Source: Gliomastix tumulicola (taxonomy: Eukaryota; Ascomycota; Sordariomycetes; Hypocreales; Bionectriaceae). Taken from it: 64,000 nucleotides of DNA. The notes beneath the pieces were generated by a model. The model ran no database searches. It saw only the letters and a program-made list of their open reading frames with translations, and had not been told where the DNA came from. A program made the translations under genes and the position numbers. Location: the NCBI GenBank assembly GCA_001599755.1, contig BCHX01000007.1:930001-994000 (forward strand). The letters run 5' to 3'. This document shows positions 1-10,496 of this stretch, in pieces. Numbering within the stretch: the first letter of the stretch is position 1; each line of letters opens with the position of its first letter.

Positions 1-306
1 GGCTCTCAGCTTTTGAGCCTCCAGAACTTTGGGACTTGACAGGGAACGCGGAAGGCCGCGGATCGGCCACGCTAAGCTGCATTAGGAAGAAAGTAAACAA
101 CCTCGAGCCAGCTGATAAGTCCCGATAAGGCTTCCTTGTTGACTTTGCATGAACATGAACACGACACTCTGCAATTGACAAATCATCTTCCTTCTTTCTT
201 CTTTATTCTTCCTTGACGTTCTTGACATCTTGGCCATTGCCATCTGTTCTCATTTCTGCCACCAATTGACTGAAGAAAGGCCCAGAAGAGGGGACGAAAG
301 CCAACC
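1..306. other. 5' flank upstream of the coiled-coil gene
   Basis: No gene is visible. The stretch holds two GATAAG motifs close together (114-119 and 124-129) and a pyrimidine-rich tract around 183-215 shortly before the first ATG at 307, which is typical of a fungal promoter and 5' leader. Confidence 0.4.
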
Positions 307-2532
307 ATGGAAGCCGAGATGACTGCCCACGACGACCTCCCGCTGGCACTCCGACGCCCACGCCGCAGCAACGCCGGCATGCATCCCAAGAGAGAGGCTC
401 AAGCGGCAGAAGAAGCGGCCAATGCCATCTCCATCTCCATCCCCGAGTTCAAGACCCCCCGCAAGAGAAAGGTGCGCTTCTCGGCGCCTGAACTGTCGTC
501 CTGCACAGGCCTCACCCCCATGATCCGCCGCACAACCATCTGCGCCACGCCCTCCTCCTCCTCCTCGTCGTCGAGAAAGAGAGCCAGCACCGGCACGGCC
601 AGCAGTCTTCACCGCCGCGTGTCCACGCCCACCTCTCTGAGAAGACAAGCCCCGGCAGCAGCACCAACACCCTCACGACAACCCTCACGACAGGAGAGCA
701 GCTGCCTACATCACACCGTCGACGGCCGCGTGGAGCGTAGACTCCGCCGCTCGGCCGTCCGCAGCCAGATACAGAAACTCACGACTGCCCACCAACGCTC
801 CGAGCAGCAGTCGCGCTCCGAGATCGCCCAGCTGCGCACCGAGCTCCGAGACCGCGCGCGCGAGGTGTACGAGCTGCAGAACGCCACCATCGTCGTCGAC
901 ACGGACCGCGTGTGCGAGCTGGAGGGTATGGTCGACGAGCTGCAGGCGCGGCTGAGGGACGTGCAGCAGCAGAGGCCGAGACAGCTGAGCAGGAGCATGT
1001 CCGGCAGCAGCGAGAGGACGTCGCTCTTTGAGTGGACGATGGCGGCTCGGGATCCGTATGCTGACTGGGACGAGGATGTGGAGATGCAGCATGAGTCGGT
1101 GGAGGACAATGCCAACGATGATGATGATAATGATGATGAGATGTTTGGGGAGGCGAGCATGGCGCAGATGACGTCTGGCACGCCGACCAAGATCAGGACC
1201 GCCGCAGAGTCGTCGTTCATGACGCCGCCTCTCACGAGTCCCCAGGGACCTCCTTCGTCGCCTTCGCGCTTCCGAGGTCAGGCCGATGGTCCTCTCAACC
1301 TTGCAAGAGCTAGCAGCGGCGTGCAGGCTGAGCTGGCGGATCCGGAGCAGCAGATGCGCATCGAGTCCCTGCAGCGCGAGATGGACAAGCTGACGGCCTC
1401 GCTCGACACCTATAAGAACCTCCTGTCACGACTCGACGAGCGCGTCCCCCGCATCCCCGACAACGAACAAGTAGAACAAGAAGAAGAAGAAGGAGACGAC
1501 AACTCCCTTGAGCCGCGCATCGAGCACGTCCTCCGCACCCTCTCCGACCGCACCGCCGCCCTGACGACGCTCACATCCTCCGTCTCCTCCCTCGGCTTCA
1601 TCGGCACCGACGCCGCCGAGATGCTCGCCTCCATCGCCGCGGGCTTCCGCACCGCACGCCTCGAGCTCGAGTACCTCACGCCCGGCGAGATCGCGCTGCC
1701 GCTCACGTCGCACGGCGCCGAGGTGCTGGACCTGCTGCTCGAGCGGCTGCGCGAGCTGGCCAGGAAGGCCAGGGAGGGCGACGACGCCGTGGACGAGTAC
1801 CACGCCATCGAGCTCAACCTGCTGCAGCAGCTCAAGGGCCGCGTGGAGGTTATGGACGAGCTGCGGGCCGAGGTGCAGCAGAAGGAAGGGGAGCTCGCCG
1901 AGCGCGCGGGGCAGGTCGAGAACCTGACGGTTGGGAATGAGAGGCTGAAGGGGGCTGTGGAGGGGTACATCAGGGATATCCGCGAGCTGGAGCGGCTTGT
2001 CGAGACGATGGAGGCGGAGGCTGCAGGCAAGGACGCGACTATCGGGGAGAGAGATGCGACGGTCGCTGATCTAGAGGAGCGTCTCGCTGCTGTCACGAGC
2101 CGTGCCTCTGATCTGCAGGACGAGCTCGAGGTCGCGCAGGCCACGCGGAAGAAGCAGCTTGCCTCTGTGAACCGGCGCTCTGGCGATGCGCTGGCGCTGC
2201 GTGACGCACGCGTGGCCGAGCTCCGCGGGGAGATTGATCGGATCAACGCGGCGCTGCGGGATGCACACGATACTATCCGTGGTCTGCGTGTCGGCGGCAA
2301 GCACCTTGAGGAGGAGAACAGCGGACTCCGGGCGGTGGTCGACGGGATGAGGGCTGAGCTGGAGAAGGCGGAGAAGCTGAGGCTGGGTGAGGCCGCGCAC
2401 GGTCAGCAGCAGCAGCAGCAGCAGGCTGGGAACTATCTCGCCGGTGACTCTGCGAGGAGGGTCGGTTTGAGGAAGAAGAGACGGCCGGACAGCGGTCTGG
2501 GGCTGGTTGATGAGGATGTGATTGATGACTGA
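307..2532 (+). CDS. Coiled-coil protein of unknown function with a possible PP1-docking motif
   Basis: Single-exon gene for 741 residues. I do not recognise a named family. The first 130 residues are basic and Ser/Pro-rich, low in complexity, and contain a run of serines. Residues about 145-225 and 345-700 are dominated by heptad-like Leu/Glu/Arg/Ala patterns, so most of the chain is predicted to be coiled coil. An acidic Asp/Asn-rich patch lies near residues 255-285, and a short polyglutamine run near residue 700 is encoded by CAG repeats (about 2404-2424). Residues 55-58 read KVRF inside a basic stretch, which fits the RVxF consensus for docking protein phosphatase 1; this is inference only. 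A structural role (spindle pole, septum or cytoskeleton) is plausible for such a chain but not shown. Confidence 0.8.
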   Translation: MEAEMTAHDDLPLALRRPRRSNAGMHPKREAQAAEEAANAISISIPEFKTPRKRKVRFSAPELSSCTGLTPMIRRTTICATPSSSSSSSRKRASTGTASSLHRRVSTPTSLRRQAPAAAPTPSRQPSRQESSCLHHTVDGRVERRLRRSAVRSQIQKLTTAHQRSEQQSRSEIAQLRTELRDRAREVYELQNATIVVDTDRVCELEGMVDELQARLRDVQQQRPRQLSRSMSGSSERTSLFEWTMAARDPYADWDEDVEMQHESVEDNANDDDDNDDEMFGEASMAQMTSGTPTKIRTAAESSFMTPPLTSPQGPPSSPSRFRGQADGPLNLARASSGVQAELADPEQQMRIESLQREMDKLTASLDTYKNLLSRLDERVPRIPDNEQVEQEEEEGDDNSLEPRIEHVLRTLSDRTAALTTLTSSVSSLGFIGTDAAEMLASIAAGFRTARLELEYLTPGEIALPLTSHGAEVLDLLLERLRELARKAREGDDAVDEYHAIELNLLQQLKGRVEVMDELRAEVQQKEGELAERAGQVENLTVGNERLKGAVEGYIRDIRELERLVETMEAEAAGKDATIGERDATVADLEERLAAVTSRASDLQDELEVAQATRKKQLASVNRRSGDALALRDARVAELRGEIDRINAALRDAHDTIRGLRVGGKHLEEENSGLRAVVDGMRAELEKAEKLRLGEAAHGQQQQQQQAGNYLAGDSARRVGLRKKRRPDSGLGLVDEDVIDD

Positions 2533-3238
2533 GGACTGGCTGTTCTGAGCGGATGATGAGTTGCTGATTTTGAGTTGATGATGCGTTCTTTACTGGCTAT
2601 GTTTTCCTTTGTCATACCTAAGGTACCTACTAGTACTATATGAGTCATAGACGCCGGCGGGCATGTTTGTTCGGTTATGAGTTCTCGGTTGTCAGATCAA
2701 TGGCACAATCAATCACAAAGACTTACTATCTTACCGCTCCTGCATTCATTCACGGATGATCGCAGCAACTAGCCCAAAGTCTCCTGAAGGAATACAATGC
2801 CGAGGCATACCCCAGGCGATGACTAGGGGCTCCCGCATGGGATATCTATGCAATGTAACGGTCAGCTGCGGGGTGTAACTCACTCAATGCAGTGAATGAG
2901 TGCATCGACAGTGGTTCTTTCTGCAGGAGTGGAAGAAACTCCCCGAGGTGGTATCGAGAGATGCTGTTTTCTGCACACAATCCATAATCCCCTGCAGAGT
3001 CGCTCCGATCGGGTGGAGATCCCGGTTCGTAAGTGCTTATCCGGCATTTGCATCCCACCTCGTCAAATCCGCCCAATTGCAATTGCGGCTATCGACGGGC
3101 CTCCGAGATTCTGCGCTATTTCCCCTCGGCTACGCTGCTCGGCCTTATCAATCTAATCTTGACTCCTACATGCGTCTTCCAGCGACAGATACACAGATGC
3201 TACACCTGCCGCCGTAGTCCCTATTTCCTCCCTCTATC
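2533..3238. other. Intergenic, 706 bp
   Basis: No convincing gene. Short open frames occur on both strands but lack family features. The last 100 bp are C/T-rich and lead into the ATG at 3239, so this is read as the 3' end of the coiled-coil gene plus the promoter of the Mpv17-family gene. Confidence 0.4.
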
Positions 3239-4276
3239 ATGCTGCGCCCCGTGCTCGGGCTGGCTGCTGCTTCCCGGGCTGTATCGGCGCCCGCATCGGC
3301 TCTCCGGCGCCAGCCCCTGTCTCTGGACCTTCATCAGTCTCCGGCCGGTCTCCGATCCCGCTCCGGCCTGCCGTTTCTCTGCGGCTTCTCCCTCCGGCCT
3401 CTCCCTCCGCCGTCATGGCACCCGCCGTCCGTGATCCGGTCTCTCACGACCAGTCCTCCTCGCTGGAGCGACCCTAAACACCACCTCGGCAGCAGCAGCA
3501 GCAACAGCTACACTCCCTCACCGCCGACCCCCGAGACGAACGCTCCTCCCGTCGAAGATCCGATCCCCGTCCAGACGAGCATCAACCCTGCTCCCTCCCC
3601 GCCGCCGCCTCCGCCCTTCTGGCAGCGTCTCGGCCCCCTCACAACGGCCGCCAACGCCTACGCCCGCGCGCAGCACCGCCGTCCCTGGGCGACGCAGTTC
3701 CTCACCGCGCTCGTCATCTACTTCCTCGCCGACCTCTCCGCCCAGTCCCTCTCCGTCGACGCCTACGACCCGTCCCGCACCGCGCGAAACCTGTTTATTG
3801 GCGGCGCTAGCGCGATCCCGACATACTACTGGTTCCTCTTCCTCTCGCACAACTTCAACTTCGCCTCGTCGCGCCTCCTCTCCCTCGCCGTCAAGATCCT
3901 CATCAACCTCGCCGTCTTCACGCCCCTGTTCAACGCGTACTTCTTCGGCGCGCAGGCCTTCCTCGCGACGGGGGATGTGCAGGCGGTCGTCGACAGGATC
4001 GTGTTCGCGGTCCCGCCGAGCACGCTGAACTCGTGGAAGTTCTGGCCGTGGGTGACGGCGTTCAACTTCTGGTGCGTGCCGGTGCATTATCGGAGTGTGT
4101 TTGCGGGGACGATCTCGATCGGGTGGCAGACGTATCTTGCGTGGCTGAATCGGTTGGCTGAGCTGGCGGCCGCGGAGAAGAAGGCGGCGGCGAGGGGGGA
4201 GGAACGCCAGGAGGAGGAGGAGGAGGAGAGACAGCAAGAGGAGAAGGAGCAGGTTGGGGTTGTTGATGTGGAATGA
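3239..4276 (+). CDS. Mpv17/PMP22-family mitochondrial membrane protein
   Basis: Uninterrupted frame of 345 residues. The N-terminal 60 residues are rich in Arg, Ser, Ala and Leu with few acids, like a mitochondrial presequence, followed by a Pro-rich linker (residues about 75-125). The core from about 135 to 315 carries four hydrophobic segments and ends with the family signature: a WKFWPWVTAFNFWCVPVHYR segment, then a stretch close to the GxxWxTYLxW pattern (GWQTYLAW). Mpv17/Sym1/PMP22 proteins sit in the mitochondrial inner membrane or peroxisomal membrane and are thought to form channels or to act in stress and metabolite homeostasis. The C-terminal tail (about 315-345) is a highly charged Glu/Gln/Arg repeat, unusual for the family. 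The assignment rests on the signature; the exact subfamily is uncertain. Confidence 0.85.
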   Translation: MLRPVLGLAAASRAVSAPASALRRQPLSLDLHQSPAGLRSRSGLPFLCGFSLRPLPPPSWHPPSVIRSLTTSPPRWSDPKHHLGSSSSNSYTPSPPTPETNAPPVEDPIPVQTSINPAPSPPPPPPFWQRLGPLTTAANAYARAQHRRPWATQFLTALVIYFLADLSAQSLSVDAYDPSRTARNLFIGGASAIPTYYWFLFLSHNFNFASSRLLSLAVKILINLAVFTPLFNAYFFGAQAFLATGDVQAVVDRIVFAVPPSTLNSWKFWPWVTAFNFWCVPVHYRSVFAGTISIGWQTYLAWLNRLAELAAAEKKAAARGEERQEEEEEERQQEEKEQVGVVDVE

Positions 4277-4282
4277 TGTTCG

Positions 4283-4303
4283 ATGGTGATGATGATGATG
4301 ATG
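4283..4303 (+). repeat. GAT/ATG trinucleotide microsatellite
   Basis: A perfect run of the ATG/GAT triplet lies just after the stop codon of the Mpv17-family gene, probably in its 3' untranslated region. Confidence 0.7.
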
Positions 4304-4455
4304 CATTTTGCTTAGAGGGTATACTAGACATGATAGACTAGACAGGGCTTAGAGCACAGCGAATCTTTTTGGCGTTTTGGGATGCTTTGGAAAATACATT
4401 CACTAGACTAGACTTTCTAACGTCTACTGCAACCCTTTTTTGCTAGTACTACTGG

Positions 4456-6457
4456 TTAAACGTCCCCCTCCTTGTAGAGTCCCGCCTCGAGCCCCTTGAT
4501 CTGCAGCGCCAGCGGCAGCGAGTAGTACCGGCACAGCGCGAGGTTGCCCCCGTGGAACCAGAAGCCGCGGTGCCCGCTCGGCTGCCAGATGTTCTTGAGC
4601 TCGCCCTCCTCGTTGAAGCCCCAGACGTCGCCGACCTTGGCGGCTACCTCGCCGCCGAACATGGCGGCCGTCTGCGTGCGCATGTTCTGGTAGCCCGTCG
4701 CGAAGACGACCTCGTCCGCCTCGACCTCGCTGCCGTCGGCGAAGCGCAGGCCCCGCGGGAGGACGGCGGCGATCTCCTGGCCCTGCTTGATCTTGATCTT
4801 GCCGTCGGCGATGAGCCGCGAGGCGCCGACGTCGATGTAGTACCCGCCGCCGCGCTGGAAGTACTTGATCAGCAGACCGGCGTCGTCGGGCCCGCGGTCG
4901 ACCTTGAAGCCGGCGCGCGTCAGGCCGTCGAGGATGTCGGCGTCGAGCTTGTTGACGGCCTTGTTGACGCGGATGATGTGGTCGGCCTTGAGTGCCGCGC
5001 TGGGACTGCCATGAAGAAGCAGATCGCCCTCATCGACGTGCGGGCCGCCCTCCTCGTAGGCGCCCGCGTTGGCAATGTCCGTCACGCCCTTGGACGACCA
5101 GACGCACGTGCTCGAGCGCTGGACAATCGTCACGTCGTACCCGCGCTCGAGGAAGTCCTGCGCGATATCATGCGCCGAGTTGCACGACCCGACAACAACA
5201 GCCTTCTTCCCCTGGCTGTTGGCCTTGGCACCGGCGAACTCGGACGAGTGGCAGAGCACGTCGCCCTGGAAAGTATCGATGCCGTCAATCGCAGGCATGT
5301 TCTTCTCGCCCGAGTGGCCCGTCGCCTGGATGATATGTCTCGGGTGGAACGTCCGCCTCCCACCGCCGCCGCCGCCGCCGCCACCGCCACCATCTTTACG
5401 CTCGACCTCCACCGTCCACGTGCCCTTGGCCTCGTCCCAGCTCGTCGACACGAGATCCGTGCTCGTCCAGACGTTGAGCTCGAGCAGCGCCGCGTACGAC
5501 TCGAAGAACTGCGCCAGCTTGTCCTTGGGCGTGAAGATGGGCCACTGCGGCGGGAAGGGCAGGTACGGCAGGTGGTCGTACCAGACGGGGTCGTGCAGGA
5601 CCAGCTGGTGGTAGCGCTTGCGCCAGTTGTCGCCGACGCGGGCGTTGCGGTCGATGATGAGGGAGGGGACGCCCAGGGCCTTGAGGCGGGCTGCCGCCGT
5701 GAGACCGGCTTGTCCAGCGCCTGAAGATTGTCAGTCAGCACAAGTACAAGCGCACAGTCATGTAGAAACACTACAGAGGGTGGTTGGAGAGAGACATACC
5801 GACGATGAGGACTGTAGGCTCGGCGCCGTCTTCCTGGTTGGCCTCGGCCTCCCGCCGTTCAGCCCAGTTCTTCCGCCCCGGCTGCCCGCCATGCTGCACG
5901 CCCTGCGGCCGGCGGAAGAACGACCCTTCCTCATGACCTTTAAGCCCCTCCAGCCGCGTGTACAGCGTGAAGATCCGCCACCCGCCCTCCTGGTGCACGA
6001 GCTTCAGCAGCCCGACGCCCGTACCGTGCACCGTCTCGATCGTGAGGAACGCGCGGATGCCCGGGATCTCGCCCGCGGGGTCAATGGCAGCTTCCTGCGG
6101 CGCACGCACAGCCGACGAGGTGTCCGCCGCGAGGCTCGTCAGTCGGAGGCCGTCCTTGGAGCCCGCGGCGTGCTGGAGGAAGTCGAGGATGGCCGGGCGG
6201 CCCTGGACGGTGCGGAACGTCCATGTGAGGGCGAGGTGGTCGCGCCAGTAGGTATGAGGCCCGTCGACGAAGAGAGCGGCGAGGGCGTTGAGGTCCTTTG
6301 CCTTGAGGGCCGCGTTGAAGGAGGCGAGGAGCTCGGCGGTGGCGGCCGAGGCGTCAATGGGGGAGGGCGTCTTGATGGCTGGGGGGTACTGCGCGGGGGG
6401 GATGTTGTGGGTGCCGGGGACACATCTCTGATGCGAGGGGATGGTGTCGACGGTCAT
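4456..6457 (-). CDS. NTF2-like/flavin-containing monooxygenase fusion
   Basis: Two exons, complement(4456..5720, 5800..6457), 640 residues. The 79-nt intron (donor GTATGT, acceptor CTTCAG) interrupts the FAD-binding loop and splicing restores LIVGAGQAGL near residues 216-225, which validates it. Residues about 30-190 look like an NTF2/SnoaL fold, with a WRDHLALTWTFRT segment. The rest is a class B flavin monooxygenase of the YUCCA-like type: FAD GxGxxG, a second Rossmann motif (VVVGSCNSAHD, near 395) for NADPH, and FATGY near 560. It should oxygenate a small organic substrate using NADPH and O2; the substrate is unknown. Between the two Rossmann motifs is a run of eleven glycines encoded by a GGC-type repeat (5360-5395 on the + strand). 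Start chosen at the Met giving MTVDTIPSHQ; an upstream in-frame Met (6559) lacks support. Confidence 0.88.
5360..5395 (-). repeat. GGN-repeat coding a polyglycine run
   Basis: The + strand shows consecutive CCG/CCA triplets inside the monooxygenase gene, encoding eleven glycines after Lys-Asp. Such triplet runs vary in length between strains. Confidence 0.75.
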
Positions 6458-6542
6458 TGTGAAGACAAGATCGTGATTTTGGTTGAATTGGTAGTGACAC
6501 GGGAAACGAGGGACACTGTTGAGGGCGGAAGTGAAGGAGGGT

Positions 6543-6550
6543 GATATATA
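6543..6550 (-). promoter_or_regulatory. TATA-like element of the monooxygenase fusion gene
   Basis: The minus strand has a TATATATC motif about 90 bp upstream of the chosen ATG at 6457. The position fits a TATA element, but the motif is short. Confidence 0.3.
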
Positions 6551-7335
6551 GAGAGCCACTAGCTACTAGCATCTGTTGTTGGGTGGACGGCTGGGCCTCA
6601 CTCATGCAGAGCTCGGCCAGGAATGTCACGAGGACATCCTTTCAGAGCTCAACTACGGGACCTTCGCACAGCAACCAACGGGCGACAGTCCGTGAGTATC
6701 GTTTCCCAATACCAGTCCTTCCCTCAACCTCTAGTCACCGTCTCCTCGACCCTGCCAATTTTGGGCCCCCCGCGCTAGGTCCCTCCCCGATGAGGGGCAT
6801 GAAGCTCTAGGCGGACTTCTGGATGCGGGGGAAAACCACAGCTAGAACAGGAGACACACTTCCCAAGGCAAGCGACCCGAGCGGCAGACTAACGTCCATG
6901 TGTCATGTGCCAGCACATCTCGAGCTACTCCATTGGTGCAATGGTCTCGCCATCACGCCAGCTCCCTCGTAAACAGAAGGCGAGCCGGGCGACCCGCATC
7001 GGAGCCGATTCTCGGCCAGGAATCCTGCGTCCTGATCCTCGAGACGAGCGTCGGGTCGAGTGTCATTGGGTGGTGGGCTGGGGGGCTAAATATGCACGCG
7101 TCGGGGACTCGGGATGCTCGCGGATTGTCGACGAGTCATATGCTGGCGGAGGGGGTTTGACGTGGCCGCTGTGCGATGCGATGCGAGGGAGCAGTGGCAT
7201 CGTATGGCCTTTGCATTGCTGCTGGATTACGGACTGCGTGACTAGTGGTCGGAGGATGATGCAAAACAGAAAATGATACAGGCTGACAGGTTGCTGCACG
7301 TGGGATCCTGGCAGGGAATCGGAGGTTCGAGGTCC

Positions 7336-7424
7336 GATAAGGAACTGGCGATAAGTGGCGATAATGGCATAAGGGGCACCGATAAGCTAAACAAAGGCTG
7401 ATAACGTTAGATAAGCGCGATAAG
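7336..7424 (+). promoter_or_regulatory. Array of seven GATAA sites (candidate AreA/NIT2 element)
   Basis: GATAA occurs at 7336, 7350, 7360, 7381, 7400, 7410 and 7419, all in the same orientation within 88 bp; five of them are the full GATAAG. GATA factors of the AreA/NIT2 class bind this core and switch on nitrogen-scavenging genes. The array ends about 130 bp before the ATG at 7553 of an allantoate-permease-type transporter, a classical nitrogen-regulated family, so the site and the gene support each other. Confidence 0.7.
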
Positions 7425-7552
7425 GCAAGGTACCAGACCCCATGACGTGCGTCCACCCTCCATCTCGGATCAGCAGTACCTATTATTGTCTGACCACCAA
7501 CAACGGCTTCGTCCCTGCCCGCCCTGCTCCAGGGACTCGGAATGTCGCGGCC

Positions 7553-9417
7553 ATGAAGCTCAGCAGCATGTTCGCGAGTCCCTTGAAGATCCTCTCCGGC
7601 CGTCCCGCGCGCGGCCCGTCACTCGCTGACAGAGGCACCCAGCCGTCAGCCAACTACCAAGCCCTCGGCCAGCAAGATCGAGACGACGACGACGATGCTG
7701 CCCTCGGCGCCTCGACCGGCTCTGTCCGCACCGGCGGCGCTGCTTCTTCTTCTGCCGCCGGCTCGACCTACCGCGATGCCGCCGCCGCGATGCTCATCAA
7801 GCTCGGCCACGATCCCGCCCACCGAATCCGCATCTCCCCCAAGACCAACGCCCGCATCCTGCGCCGCATCGACATCGCGCTCCTCCCGCTCATGCTCATC
7901 GTCTACTTCCTCCACGCCCTCGACAAGGCGACGCTCTCCTACGCCTCCGTCTTCGGCCTGATCGAGGACACGGGCCTGCACGGCGACCAGTTCTCCTGGC
8001 TCGGCAGCATCGTCTTCCTCGCCCAGCTCGTGTTTCAGCTGCCCGTCGCGCTGGCCCTCGTCAAGCTGCCCATCGGCAAGTTCACGAGCGCCATGGTGCT
8101 TGGGTGGGGGCTGACGCTGACGTGCATGACGAGGGCGGGCGATTTCCGCGGGTTGCTCGTTGCGCGGTTCGTGCTGGGTGCGTTCGAGGCGAGCATCGGG
8201 CCGAGTTTTCTGGCGATCACGCAGATGTGGTGGAGGCGGAGGGAGCAGACGTTGCGGGTTGGGTCGTGGTATTGCATGAATGGGCTGACGTGGGTGTTTG
8301 GGAGTCTGATCACGTACGGGCTCGCGGGGCTCAAGACGGAGTTCAAGGTGTACCAGGCAGGCCCCCAAGACACTCTCCAGTGGTGATTGGGCGCACATCA
8401 CTAACACCAGCCGCAGATCATCTTCCTCTTCTTTGGCATCATCACCGTCTTCTTCGGCATCGTCATGTTCCTGTGGATGCCCGACTCGCCGACCGAGGCC
8501 CGATTCCTCTCCGACGAGGACAAGATCATTGCCATTGAGCGACTCCGCGACAACCAGCAGGGCGTCATGTCGCGCGAGTGGCGCTACCCGCACTTCTTCG
8601 AGGCTCTCCGCGATCCCAAGACGTGGCTCTGGACCGCCATGATATTTTGCACGTCGGTCCCGTCCAACGGGATTGGTGTCTTTGGACCGCTGATCATCAA
8701 GTCGTTTGTGTCGGACCCGTACCAGACCATTCTATGCAACATCCCGGTCGGACTGGCGCACTTTCTTACCGTGGTGGTCAGTGCGTATACGTCGATGAGG
8801 ATCAAGCTGAAAGGGCCTGTCATTGCCGTTCTATGCATTCCGCCTATAATTGGCCTGTCGGTGTTGCTGAGCTTCGAGCACAATGACGAGAACAAGGGTA
8901 TACTGCTGATCGGCTTCTTCTGCGTCTGTACTTTCACTGGAATTAGTAAGCTCGCTGCCCCCCTTAAGCCGCGCCTGGTATAAATACTGACAAGCGTCTA
9001 GCACCCCTCATCTACTCCTGGTCCTCCCAGAACACAGCCGGTGACACTAAACGCAAATCCTCCTCCGCCCTCGTCTTCATCGGCGCCTCCGCAGGCAATA
9101 TTATCGGCCCCCTCCTCTTCACCCCCGATGAGGCCCCGTCCTACTCGCGCGGCCTCCGCGCCAACATCATTTTCTTCCTCACTGTCATCTGCCTCGTCGG
9201 CCTCACGACGCTGTACCTGCGGTGGCTGAACACCTCCCACGGCCGTAGGCGCGTCGCTCTGGGCAAGAGCGCCGTCGTCGTTGACAGGAGTCTGGAGACG
9301 GCAGAGAGCGTGGGGATATTCGATTCGATGCATGAGAGTGAGGCGGATGAGGTGGATGATCGTGGGTTCTCTGATGCTACGGATCTGGAGAATGAGGATT
9401 TCGTGTTTGTTTACTGA
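7553..9417 (+). CDS. MFS transporter, allantoate permease (DAL5/ACS) family
   Basis: Three exons, join(7553..8347, 8417..8945, 9002..9417), 579 residues. Introns of 69 and 56 nt use AAG|GTGTAC...CAG and GTAAGC...TAG, and the joined protein reads EFKIIFLFFG and FTGITPLIYSW, as in the family. About 12 membrane helices follow a cytosolic Ser/Asp-rich N-terminus. Motifs include RRIDIALLPLMLIVYFLHAL at the first helix, LLVARFVLGAFEASIGPSF and a WW(x)RREQ loop after TM4-5, all standard for the anion:cation symporter group that takes up allantoate, ureidosuccinate, nicotinate, pantothenate or similar organic anions. The exact substrate is unknown. The C-terminus is acidic. An earlier in-frame ATG at 7442 would lie directly against the GATA array, so 7553 is preferred. 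Confidence 0.88.
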
Positions 9418-9602
9418 GCAGGCGGTTTCTTTCTTTTCTTTCTTGGGCTGGGGAGTTTGGCTAGGTGGCTGGAGGCCGGAATATATACGATACGATACCC
9501 GTGGATGGAGGCCTGATTGGCGGTTTATATACATATGTTCTATACATACTGACACTTATGAACATACATGCTCTATATTCAGGGCTTTATAAACATCTAG
9601 CA

Positions 9603-10496
9603 TCATCTACCATTTGCCCGATCTAGCACGCTTGCAAATGTCTGAATATCCGCCGGTCCAGCATCGGGCGTAATCCAGTGATTCGTGGTAAATGCCGCCG
9701 CCCCGATATCCCTATCGACTACAGCCTCTACCGCGCCTAGCAGCGATCCGCGACTGGCATTGTACATCCCGTTCGAGGTGTGAAACCCGTGCACTAGGAT
9801 AGCTGTCTTGGGATAGTTCGCCTCGCCCACCCATTCTCGAAGCGTTGCGTCGACGGTCGTCCCGTAGCCTCGGGAGTCGTAGACTGTGTAGTTGCCGTGG
9901 CAGAGATCTTGGCCATTGGATGTTGTGGTCCAGCACGTCTCAAGTGCAGCGACAAAGGTTGGTTCCAGGCGAGTATAGTACCCTTCAAGGGCATTTGGTG
10001 TCGAGGGGAAGCCTGGATTCCAGACGACAGCTGGCAGGTCTGCAGTTTCACGAATGTGCCCGTTGAGACTGGACAAGTAGCACGAGCATGTATTGGCGTC
10101 ATTGGGTGCTTCGTCGACGAAGATGCCACTCAGGGGGATGTTCTGTTCATCTCGCCAGCGGGTCCATGTGTCGACGTCGGCCTTGACGTCTGACAATGCT
10201 CTGTCACAGCGGAGGATGTGGACGTAGCCGAGGAGCGACACGTTGGGAAGATTGGCCAGCCCCTGCGCGCCCGCGAGCCACTCGTCTGCCTCTGAGGCGC
10301 TGGCGTTGGACGAGAAGACTGTTCCCGGTCCGTGGTCGACGTTGATGATGACGGTGGCTGGGAGTGAGGGTGTCGAGGCGAGGGCGGACTGGACGGAGGA
10401 CCAGGAGGCTGCGGCGGGGCCTGGGTGGTTGTAGAGGGGGAGGAGGAGGTGTGTTGCTGTGGCTGTAGTAGCGAGGAGGAAGAGGGTGAAAAGCAT
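9603..10496 (-). CDS. Secreted spherulin-4-type protein
   Basis: Single exon, 297 residues. The first 14-16 residues (MLFTLFLLATTATA) form a signal peptide. The mature chain matches the spherulation-specific family 4: LLLPLYNHPG at the start, IINVDHGPG near 50, LGYVHI near 90, and SGIFVDEAPND near 125, giving a TIM-barrel-like glycosidase fold with acidic residues on strand ends. Characterised relatives include Sph3 of Aspergillus, an endo-alpha-1,4-N-acetylgalactosaminidase acting on galactosaminogalactan, but many paralogues are untested, so a polysaccharide-hydrolase role is inference. It converges with the transporter, with a gap of about 185 bp. Confidence 0.85.
   Translation of the reverse strand: MLFTLFLLATTATATHLLLPLYNHPGPAAASWSSVQSALASTPSLPATVIINVDHGPGTVFSSNASASEADEWLAGAQGLANLPNVSLLGYVHILRCDRALSDVKADVDTWTRWRDEQNIPLSGIFVDEAPNDANTCSCYLSSLNGHIRETADLPAVVWNPGFPSTPNALEGYYTRLEPTFVAALETCWTTTSNGQDLCHGNYTVYDSRGYGTTVDATLREWVGEANYPKTAILVHGFHTSNGMYNASRGSLLGAVEAVVDRDIGAAAFTTNHWITPDAGPADIQTFASVLDRANGR

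Larger units (their letters stand above)
6458..7552. other. Divergent intergenic region between monooxygenase and MFS transporter
   Basis: No gene is supported. The region separates two divergently transcribed genes and carries the GATAA array close to the transporter end. The remaining sequence shows only short open frames without family features. Confidence 0.45.

Noticed and set aside
1410..2300. Minus-strand open frame of 296 codons, very Ser-rich
   Set aside because: Antisense shadow of the coiled-coil gene; a Ser/Arg excess is typical of reversed Glu/Ala/Leu codons.
3518..4306. Long minus-strand open frame of 262 codons with His- and Leu-runs
   Set aside because: It is antisense to the Mpv17-family gene; the low-complexity Arg/Glu/His composition comes from reading GC-rich codons in reverse.
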